From Deltaproteobacteria bacterium (GTDB lineage: Bacteria > Desulfobacterota > Desulfobaccia > Desulfobaccales > 0-14-0-80-60-11): DNA of 64,000 nt. Positions 17,915 to 23,869 of the stretch are shown here, one piece after another. The notes beneath the pieces were generated by a model. That model ran no database searches. It worked only from the letters and a program-made list of their open reading frames with translations, and was not told the DNA's origin. A program made the translations under genes and the position numbers. The stretch spans positions 75,153 to 139,152 of the forward strand of contig JASEFS010000005.1 in assembly GCA_030018495.1 (NCBI GenBank), read 5' to 3'. Every line of letters begins with the position of its first letter. Positions within the stretch are counted from its first letter, which is position 1.

Positions 17915-18379
17915 ATGTTTCTCTATCTGGTCCAGCACGCCGAAGCCAAAAGCAAGGAGGAGGACCCCGGCCGCGACCTGACGGACAAAGGCCGCGCCGA
18001 TATCGGCAAGGTGGCCGGGTTCCTGGGGAAATTGGACTTAAGGGTCGGCCGGGTGGTTCACAGCGGCAAGGCCAGAGCCAAGACCACGGCCGAGATTCTG
18101 GCCGAGGCTGTGAAGCCTTCTCAGGGCATAACGGAGACCGAGGGGCTGGCGCCCCTGGACGACCCCGGAATTTGGGCGGAAAAGGTTGCAAAGATGACCG
18201 AAAATGCCATGCTGGTAGGCCATCTCCCTCATTTGGCCAGATTGGCGGGCCTGCTTCTCTGTCAGGACCGGGAGAAGGCCCCGGTCAATTTCAAAATGGG
18301 CGGCGTCGTCTGTCTGAGCCGCTCAGAGCCAGGGCAATGGGGATTGGAGTGGATGCTGATCCCGGAAATAATGCCCTGA
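17915..18379 (+). CDS. SixA-like histidine phosphatase
   Basis: A 154-residue histidine-phosphatase-superfamily protein of SixA size. The N-terminal motif is LVQHAEAKS, where SixA has RHGxA: the catalytic His is present, but the preceding Arg is Gln and Gly is Ala. Other elements fit: HSGKARAKTTAEILA and the second catalytic His in LVGHLPHLARL. SixA proteins remove phosphate from histidine of phosphotransfer domains; the substrate here is unknown. It is about 210 bases after the MinD-like gene and convergent with the ParA partner gene, with only nine bases between the stops. The intergenic part before it has a GCAGGCTGAAGCCTGC palindrome (about 17800-17816). Confidence 0.75.
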   Translation: MFLYLVQHAEAKSKEEDPGRDLTDKGRADIGKVAGFLGKLDLRVGRVVHSGKARAKTTAEILAEAVKPSQGITETEGLAPLDDPGIWAEKVAKMTENAMLVGHLPHLARLAGLLLCQDREKAPVNFKMGGVVCLSRSEPGQWGLEWMLIPEIMP

Positions 18380-18388
18380 TTTTATTTT

Positions 18389-18667
18389 TTACTTGCCGGC
18401 CAGCTTTTCCTTTACCTGGGCAATAAGATAGGAATCCCGGAACATCTGGTTCTTGACTTCGGCCAGCTCCATTCTGACTTCGGCCAACTGCATCCGCAGT
18501 TTTCTGATATCGTTCTCCAGTTGCTCCAGACGCTCATCTGAGGCAGGCTCGGCAGGGAGGTGCCTGGAGGCTTGGGACTTCAGCGGCCCGGGGACCACCG
18601 CGTCCAGGGGATTTCCCGTGACCACCGCGTCCAGGGGATTGTCTCCGATGGTGCGACGCTTTGACAT
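18389..18667 (-). CDS. Small coiled-coil partner of ParA
   Basis: A 92-residue protein directly downstream (9 bases) of a ParA gene. The N-terminus is basic, MSKRRTIGDNPLDAVV, and NPLDAVV is repeated once; this resembles the ParA-stimulating N-terminal motif of ParB proteins (KRxxLGRGLDALL). A short linker leads to a coiled coil (residues about 43-90, with LxxLxxxI heptads). No HTH or CTPase domain. It fits the class of small adaptors that link orphan ParA ATPases to a cargo (McdB, PpfA/TlpT-type), by position and architecture rather than by homology. Confidence 0.65.
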   Translation of the reverse strand: MSKRRTIGDNPLDAVVTGNPLDAVVPGPLKSQASRHLPAEPASDERLEQLENDIRKLRMQLAEVRMELAEVKNQMFRDSYLIAQVKEKLAGK

Positions 18668-18676
18668 GTTCTCCCC

Positions 18677-19438
18677 CTATGAAGATTTTTCCTGGGCAAT
18701 GATTTCCTGGGCCAGAGACCGGTAGTCCGCGGCTCCGGAGCTCCGGGGATCGTACTTGGTTATCGGCTGTGCAAAGGAGGGGCATTCGGCCAGGCGGATG
18801 TTCTCCCGGATTACCGTTTGGTAGACCACGTTGCCGTTATGTTCCCTGAGCTGTTCCACCACCTCCCTGGCATGGCGGGTGCGGGCGTCCACCCGGCAGG
18901 CGAGGATGCCGGAGACGCGCAAATCAGGATTGATGCGCTCCTTGACCACATTCACGGTATGCAGGAGCTGGGCCAGCCCGGTCAGGGCCATGACATGGGC
19001 CTCCACCGGCACCAGGATTTCCGCGGCCGCGGCCAGGGCGTTGATGGTCAAAATCCCCAAGGTGGGCGGGCAGTCCATCAACACATAGTCCCAGGCCCCG
19101 GGAGAGAGTTTCGCCAGGTGGCGGGCCAGTATCTGTTCCGCGCCCACCTCCCCTGACAGGATTCTCTCCACCCCCACCAACCACGGCGAGGACGGCGCCA
19201 AGTCGACCCCCGGCACCTCCGTCGGCTGAATCACTTCGCTGAGGCCGGCGTTTTCCACGAAAACACCGTACAGCCCCTTCCCCGGCTCCCTGAGGCCGAA
19301 CCAGGCGGTGGCCGAATGCTGCGGGTCCAGGTCTATCACCAGAACCCGCCGGTGCTCCCCCAACGCGGCAGCCAGATTGACGCTGGTGGTGGTTTTGCCG
19401 CTTCCCCCCTTCTGATTGGCTATGGCGATCTTTCTCAT
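18677..19438 (-). CDS. ParA-family ATPase (orphan, Soj-like)
   Basis: A 253-residue ParA with deviant Walker A in IANQKGGSGKTTTSVNLAAAL, VLVIDLDPQHSATAW and MDCPPTLGILTINAL. Length and motifs match small chromosomal ParA/Soj proteins that form gradients on the nucleoid to position cargo. The ATG at 19438 puts the standard N-terminus (MRKIAIANQKGG) first and has GGGGGAGG just upstream; an ATG 11 codons earlier lacks a ribosome site. No parB is near; the downstream coiled-coil protein is the likely partner. It is transcribed toward the SixA gene. A structured, terminator-like element (19489-19557) lies in its leader. Confidence 0.88.
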   Translation of the reverse strand: MRKIAIANQKGGSGKTTTSVNLAAALGEHRRVLVIDLDPQHSATAWFGLREPGKGLYGVFVENAGLSEVIQPTEVPGVDLAPSSPWLVGVERILSGEVGAEQILARHLAKLSPGAWDYVLMDCPPTLGILTINALAAAAEILVPVEAHVMALTGLAQLLHTVNVVKERINPDLRVSGILACRVDARTRHAREVVEQLREHNGNVVYQTVIRENIRLAECPSFAQPITKYDPRSSGAADYRSLAQEIIAQEKSS

Positions 19439-19488
19439 GTCCTCCCCCGGCTGCGGCTTGTGATAAGCCATGTTGGCGAATCAGGCCA

Positions 19489-19557
19489 AAGAAAAACCCG
19501 GGGCGTCATCAGGCCGCAGTCGCAGCCAGTCGGTTCCAGGCAACCGACGCACCCGGG
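19489..19557 (-). terminator. Structured leader / intrinsic terminator before ParA
   Basis: Read on the minus strand: CCCGGGTGCGTC (19557-19546) can pair with GACGCCCCGGG (19507-19497), closing over a hairpin GTCGGTT/AACCGAC (19548-19529), and is followed by TTTTTCTTT. The inner hairpin and the outer stem share three bases, so they compete. It may end transcripts from the upstream small membrane protein gene or act as an attenuator for ParA. Confidence 0.45.
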
Positions 19558-19777
19558 CTGAAGATTGTTGATAGGGACCCTTGGCCGCATGCGGGCCTTC
19601 CGGTTGGGATTTTCCTAACCATGCCACAACCTTGCGGGTCTGTCAATGAAAGTCCGAGCGCGGCAATAGGTGAGAAACTGTCAGGGGAAATCCGCCGGCT
19701 GGCAAGTCGCTCAGAAAAGGCTAAGGCGGAGAGATGAACCCCTGATCAGGTCGCTGAACGCGGCAGCGCCCCCCGAT

Positions 19778-20026
19778 TCACTTACCGGTTTTCTGACGTT
19801 CTTCCGAACCCTTAAGAAAGGAGCGGATTTTTTCCACTTTGTTCCGCAGTCGGGGAAAGCGGTCTTCGATCCAGAGCACCATCCGGTCAAAAATGGGCAA
19901 ATCTATTGACAAAAACAAAGCCCCGAGGGCCAGAAAAAGCCAGCCCTGGAGTATCGGCAGGAACAGTCCCAGGAAGCCCAGGACCACGAACACCGTCCCT
20001 AAAGTTATCCGGATGATGCGCCGCAT
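19778..20026 (-). CDS. PGPGW-type small membrane protein
   Basis: An 82-residue protein with two adjacent transmembrane segments (about 5-24 and 29-42) joined by a short turn LPILQGWLF, then a basic amphipathic tail ending RQKTGK. Layout and the RRIIRITLG start match the small transmembrane PGPGW family, although the PGPGW turn itself reads PILQGW here. Function unknown. It stands upstream of the ParA gene on the same strand at a distance of 340 bases, with a possible terminator between them. Confidence 0.6.
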   Translation of the reverse strand: MRRIIRITLGTVFVVLGFLGLFLPILQGWLFLALGALFLSIDLPIFDRMVLWIEDRFPRLRNKVEKIRSFLKGSEERQKTGK

Positions 20027-20104
20027 GATTAACCCGTTAAGGTTAATCTAAGCAGACAGCCGGTTCATACAACCCGGCTGTTCCTGCAAGACGTAGATAA
20101 CGGG

Positions 20105-20665
20105 TCAGGTGTTAAAATCAATGGCAAGAAATTCGTCTTCGGCAATCCCCCACCGTTTTTTTATTTCGTCCTCTGTAGTGGTAATGACAATCAGCCCCAC
20201 CGGACGGCCTGCCTGCCTGAGAGGGGTGCAAACGGTATAAAGTTTCGAGCCGTCTGAAAGGAACAGCCAGCCTTGGCGGGCTTTGCCGTGTTTAAGGGCC
20301 TGCGTGACCATGTGGTAATGGGAGTAGTAACGTGAATAATTGTCTTTGGGGGGATATATAGCCAAAACGTCTCCGTGCCGGTCCAGCACGCCGATCATAA
20401 AGGGGCAGGCGCGACAGAGTTTCAAGGATTCAGGCGTTTTGCTTTTCAAAGACTGTCTAATGAGCGAGACATCCGACTTCGCCACCGGTCCGACTAAATC
20501 AGAAGCCAGCATTGCCAAGGCTTGCTGAACTTCTTTTTTGAACGCAACGGCGCCCTCACTTAGCTGGACCTTCTCTTTGGTCTGACACCCCAGGAAAGCC
20601 ATTGGCAGGCAAAGAAAAAGTGCATAAATTCGAAAATTCCATTTCCTGATAAATTGTCTCTTCAT
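20105..20665 (-). CDS. Lipoprotein with Cache-like sensor fold
   Basis: A 186-residue protein with a basic N-terminus, a hydrophobic segment and lipobox FLGC (Cys27), so it is probably membrane-anchored by lipid on the outside of the inner membrane or in the outer membrane. The mature part resembles a single Cache domain: IGVLDRHGDVLAIYPP, a conserved tyrosine-rich stretch (YSRYYSHYH), then GSKLYTVCTPLRQAGRPVG. Such domains bind small ligands. A CRAC cysteine pair is present near residue 83. It has no cytoplasmic signalling part, so it would need a partner. About 100 bases upstream is a GACC-N4-GGTC palindrome (20765-20778). Confidence 0.65.
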   Translation of the reverse strand: MKRQFIRKWNFRIYALFLCLPMAFLGCQTKEKVQLSEGAVAFKKEVQQALAMLASDLVGPVAKSDVSLIRQSLKSKTPESLKLCRACPFMIGVLDRHGDVLAIYPPKDNYSRYYSHYHMVTQALKHGKARQGWLFLSDGSKLYTVCTPLRQAGRPVGLIVITTTEDEIKKRWGIAEDEFLAIDFNT

Positions 20666-20974
20666 GCTTCTACTCCTTGCCCAGCAGTTCTCCGGCCCCG
20701 GAATATCTTTTGCCGACGCATCTATTTGGCAGGAGGGTTAAAGAAAGAACAAAATTCAATCAGCAGACCATTTGGTCAAAAGGTGAGCGTTTATTTAATC
20801 GGCGTCAGGCAGTAAGTTAATGCTTTGCTAAATTATTAAGAGGTGACAGTGACTTATTTGCCTTATTCGGTTTTCATCTGTGATGCATAGAGTATACCAG
20901 CATACCTTAAAAAACAGCAGATGTGAAGCTTTAAATGGAACGTTAGCAGATTACGGATATGAAAGGGAGGCCAT
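20666..20974. other. Intergenic region with GACC-N4-GGTC palindrome
   Basis: The region between the Cache lipoprotein and the tRNA-Asp terminator. The only marked element is AGACCATTTGGTCA at 20765-20778, one base away from the TGACC-N4-GGTCA sites that flank the tetR gene. No gene supported. Confidence 0.35.
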
Positions 20975-21010
20975 GAAAAAAGGCTGAGCGCAAAGGCCCA
21001 GCCAAAAAAA
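20975..21010 (-). terminator. Terminator after tRNA-Asp
   Basis: Stem GGCTG (20982-20986) with CAGCC (20999-21003), extended by weaker pairs, flanked by A-runs on both sides that read as T-runs on either strand. It directly follows the tRNA-Asp on the minus strand and could work in both directions. Confidence 0.75.
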
Positions 21011-21013
21011 GCT

Positions 21014-21091
21014 TGGCGGGGACGACGAGACTTGAACTCGCGACCTCCGGCGTGACAGGCCGGCGTTCTAACCAAGCTGAACTACGCCCCC
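21014..21091 (-). tRNA. tRNA-Asp (GTC)
   Basis: Reads GGGGGCGTAG at the 5' end on the minus strand, anticodon loop CTGTCAC giving GTC, T-loop TTCAAGT, acceptor strand CGTCCCC pairing with GGGGGCG, discriminator G and an encoded CCA (21014-21016). 75 bases without CCA. A second tRNA-Asp copy is at 44008-44084 with a different D-loop. Confidence 0.95.
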
Positions 21092-21494
21092 GGAGTTTTC
21101 CTGCCCCTGTTATGAAAGGGACTATGGAGGTGAGTATGTCAAAAAAGGCGAAATGAAGCAAGATTAATCTCGCCTCCGAGGAGTCCCGTCGCCGATTTCG
21201 CCATGGCCATGAAGCTTGCGGAAAAGAAACCATGCCAGGGGGCATCTGATTTCTTGTACGGCCAAGGTCAAGACGCGGTCTAAAGGGCAAGCCGACGGTC
21301 AAACCGCAGGATGGGACTATGATTCCCGTGATGCTTTTTCTCATCACTATCGATGATATGAAAATCATCGTTTATGAGTATTGCGCCTTTGCCTGGCAAA
21401 TCAAATAATATCAGGAATCTAAAAATCCGGAATCAAACTTTGTTTGCTCATGGAAGGTGTAAGGGGGAAGCACCTCCAGGGAAGGGAGGCTTCC
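21092..21494. other. Intergenic region upstream of pseudo-receiver
   Basis: 400 bases holding the tRNA-Asp promoter (minus) and the receiver-gene promoter (plus). A perfect hairpin, CGATGAT-ATGAAA-ATCATCG, lies at 21351-21370. No gene is supported. Confidence 0.35.
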
Positions 21495-21935
21495 ATGACA
21501 CGCGTCCTGATGGTAGACGGCGAGCCCAACATCCGCCGGTTGTGCGCCGAGGAGCTGGAAGAGGAAGGCTACGTGGTGCGCCTGGCGGGAACAGGGGAAG
21601 AGGTGGTGCACCTCATAGACAGCTTTAGGCCCGAAGTGGTCATTTTAGAAATGCGGCTGCCGGATATGTCCGGCCTGGAAGCGGGCAGGATCATCAAAGG
21701 CACCAACCAGAAGATGCGGGTGATTTTTCACTCGTTCGGGATGCCCCCGGACAGTCTGGACCGTTGGGGCGGAGACGCCTTTGTGGAGAAGTCCTTTGAC
21801 CTCTCGGAGTTGAAAAATGCCGTGAGCATCCTCTCCAACCTGAACAATACCTGGCTGGCTCCGGCTGAGGAGTTGACGCCGCACACCAAACTGCCTGTAG
21901 TCCGGGTACCCGGCAAACCCAAAACTCTTTCGTAA
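21495..21935 (+). CDS. Stand-alone receiver-domain protein with Glu at the phospho-site
   Basis: A 146-residue receiver domain plus a 25-residue tail. The acidic pocket reads VDGEP rather than VDDEP, and the phosphoacceptor position is Glu52 (VVILEMRLPDMSGL), while the conserved Lys remains in FVEKSFD. It therefore cannot be phosphorylated in the usual way and may be locked in an active-like state. No DNA-binding or enzyme domain follows. ATG 21495 is chosen over one 17 codons earlier because GGGAGG lies six bases before it. A strong terminator follows directly (21940-22001), so it is a single-gene unit. Confidence 0.8.
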   Translation: MTRVLMVDGEPNIRRLCAEELEEEGYVVRLAGTGEEVVHLIDSFRPEVVILEMRLPDMSGLEAGRIIKGTNQKMRVIFHSFGMPPDSLDRWGGDAFVEKSFDLSELKNAVSILSNLNNTWLAPAEELTPHTKLPVVRVPGKPKTLS

Positions 21936-21939
21936 TACC

Positions 21940-22001
21940 GGCTTGGGAAATGATTCGGCAACGAGAAGAAAATCATTTCCCAAGCCTCCTGTTTTTCCCT
22001 T
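21940..22001 (+). terminator. Rho-independent terminator after receiver gene
   Basis: A perfect 16-base stem (21940-21955 with 21971-21986) and 15-base loop, followed by a T-rich stretch (GTTTTTCCCTTT). Separates the receiver gene from the tetR-mqn operon. Confidence 0.85.
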
Positions 22002-22042
22002 TATCCCCTCCAACCAGAGTTGACGGCAAATCCCAACTATGG

Positions 22043-22060
22043 TATGACCAGATGGTCATA
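22043..22060. promoter_or_regulatory. TetR operator at tetR
   Basis: Perfect inverted repeat TATGACC-AGAT-GGTCATA, ending just before the AAGGA ribosome site of the TetR gene. The core TGACC-N4-GGTCA recurs at 22745-22758 before mqnE. Position and repetition suggest autoregulation plus control of the menaquinone operon. Confidence 0.75.
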
Positions 22061-22070
22061 AGGATTGTTT

Positions 22071-22718
22071 ATGGTTGATACCGTCCGTTCCACCTTCCTC
22101 AATCTGCCCGAAGCCAAGCAGGAAAAGATCCTGGACGCGGCCTTGGCCGAGTTCGCGGACAAGAGCTACGAGCAGGCCAGCGTCAACGTCATGGTGTCCG
22201 CCTGCGGCATCGCCAAGGGCTCTCTCTACCAGTATTTCAAAGATAAAAAGGGGATTTTTCTATACGTTTTCGACCTGGCCGTTTCCCGGGTGCGGCGCAC
22301 CCTGGTCAAGGTAAAAGAGGAAACCGCGGGGGAGGAGTTCTTCACCCGCCTGGAAAAATCCCTGTTGGCCGGGGTGGACTTCATCCGGCGCCACCCCCGG
22401 ATTTACAATTTGTATTTGAAAATTCTCTTTGATCAGCGCGTGCCCGAACGCGAGAGGCTGCTGACCGCAGTGCGCCGGTTCGCCGCGGATTATTTGGGCT
22501 CCCTGGTGCGCCAGGGCGTGGCGCGGGGGGAAATTCGGGCGGACCTGCCTGAGCATACTGTGATCTTTCTCCTTGATGCACTGTTTGACCGCTTTCTCCA
22601 GGCTACCTGCGTGCCGGCCTTCGATGTCACTCTTAACCTGGAAAAGGCTGACGAGCGGGAAATCAGGGAACGTATAGGGGAATTGGTGGGAATTTTGCGG
22701 TCCGGGTTGGCGGCTTAA
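22071..22718 (+). CDS. TetR-family regulator of the menaquinone operon
   Basis: A 215-residue TetR/AcrR protein. The N-terminal HTH reads KQEKILDAALAEFADKSY...IAKGSLYQYFKDKKGIFLYVF, a textbook TetR DNA-binding domain; the C-terminal helical domain should bind an effector that is not identifiable. ATG 22071 is preferred over a TTG two codons earlier because AAGGA lies six bases before it. It is followed after 53 bases by mqnE. Matching palindromes lie immediately before this gene and before mqnE, so it probably represses both itself and the mqn operon. What it senses (a lipid, quinone or CoA ester would be usual for TetR proteins) is open. Confidence 0.88.
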   Translation: MVDTVRSTFLNLPEAKQEKILDAALAEFADKSYEQASVNVMVSACGIAKGSLYQYFKDKKGIFLYVFDLAVSRVRRTLVKVKEETAGEEFFTRLEKSLLAGVDFIRRHPRIYNLYLKILFDQRVPERERLLTAVRRFAADYLGSLVRQGVARGEIRADLPEHTVIFLLDALFDRFLQATCVPAFDVTLNLEKADEREIRERIGELVGILRSGLAA

Positions 22719-22744
22719 GAAATTAAATTTTTTTGTCGAAAAAA

Positions 22745-22758
22745 TGACCTGGTGGTCA
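22745..22758. promoter_or_regulatory. TetR operator at mqnE
   Basis: TGACC-TGGT-GGTCA, the same 5-4-5 core as at 22045-22058, placed four bases before the GGAGG ribosome site of mqnE. Binding here would block transcription into the operon. Confidence 0.75.
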
Positions 22759-22771
22759 CATGGAGGCTGGG

Positions 22772-23869
22772 ATGACAATAAACGGCTGTTTCGCTGATCC
22801 AAAACTCGCGCCGATATACGAGAAAGTAATCCGCCGGGAGCGCCTGGACCGGGATGACGGCTTGACCCTGTACCGGAGCCGCGACCTCTTGGGGGTAGGA
22901 TATCTCGCCGACCTGGTGCGGCGGCGCCTCCATGGCAACAAGGCGTATTACATTTACAACCAGCACCTCAATTATTCCAATGTTTGCGTCAACGGCTGCA
23001 AATTCTGCGCTTTCGGGAAAAAGGCAGACGAGCCGGGAGCCTATGAGATGACCCTGGAGGAGATCATGGCCAGAATCCGGGAGCGGCTGCATGAGCCCAT
23101 CTCCGAAATTCATATTGTCGGAGGGCTTCACCCGGACCTGCCGTTTTCCTATTACCTGGACATGCTCAGGGGCATCAAGGCGCTCAGGCCCGGCGTGCAT
23201 CTGCAGGCCTTCACCGCGGTGGAAATCGCCCACTTGGCGGATATCGCCGGGTTGTCCGTAGCCAAAACCCTTTCCGCTTTAAAAGAGGCGGGTCTGGGGT
23301 CCCTGCCCGGCGGCGGCGCCGAAGTCTTCAGCCCCCGCATCCGGGGGGAGCTTTGTCCCAAGAAGCTGTCGCCCTCGGGCTGGCTGGCGGTTTGCCAGAC
23401 CGCGCACCGCTTGGGGCTCAACACCAACGCCACCATGCTTTACGGCCATTTGGAAACCCTGGAGGAAAGGGTGGATCACCTCATCCGGCTGCGGGAAGCC
23501 CAAGACGAAACCGGGGGTTTTCTCACCTTCATCCCTTTGGCTTTTCATCCCGAAAACACGCAGCTTGCCGAGCTGAGCGGGACCACGGGGTTTGACGACC
23601 TGAAAAACCTGGCCGTGGCCCGTCTCATGCTGGACAACTTCCCTCACATCAAGGCCTTCTGGATTATGATCGGCCCGAAACTGGCCCAACTGTCGCTCTC
23701 TTTCGGCGCCGACGACATCGACGGCACCGTCATCGAGGAACGCATTACCCACATGGCCGGGGCCCAAACGCCCCAAGGCCTGAGCCGCGCCCAACTGCTC
23801 CACATGATCAGGGAGGCAGGCTGCGAGCCCGTGGAGCGGGATACTCTTTATAACGCCATTCCCTCATGA
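22772..23869 (+). CDS. mqnE: Aminofutalosine synthase (radical SAM)
   Basis: A 365-residue radical SAM enzyme of the futalosine menaquinone pathway. It begins TINGCFADPKLAPIYEKV and carries the cluster motif CVNGCKFC (CxxxCxxC) after LNYSNV, then VGGLHPDLPF, SLPGGGAEVF and GHLETLEERV, all typical of MqnE. The family joins 3-[(1-carboxyvinyl)oxy]benzoate to the adenosyl group of SAM to give aminofutalosine. ATG 22772 is chosen because GGAGG is six bases upstream; an ATG four codons earlier is possible. Its last four bases overlap the start of the mqnC fusion gene. First structural gene of the operon behind a TetR operator. Confidence 0.93.
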   Translation: MTINGCFADPKLAPIYEKVIRRERLDRDDGLTLYRSRDLLGVGYLADLVRRRLHGNKAYYIYNQHLNYSNVCVNGCKFCAFGKKADEPGAYEMTLEEIMARIRERLHEPISEIHIVGGLHPDLPFSYYLDMLRGIKALRPGVHLQAFTAVEIAHLADIAGLSVAKTLSALKEAGLGSLPGGGAEVFSPRIRGELCPKKLSPSGWLAVCQTAHRLGLNTNATMLYGHLETLEERVDHLIRLREAQDETGGFLTFIPLAFHPENTQLAELSGTTGFDDLKNLAVARLMLDNFPHIKAFWIMIGPKLAQLSLSFGADDIDGTVIEERITHMAGAQTPQGLSRAQLLHMIREAGCEPVERDTLYNAIPS

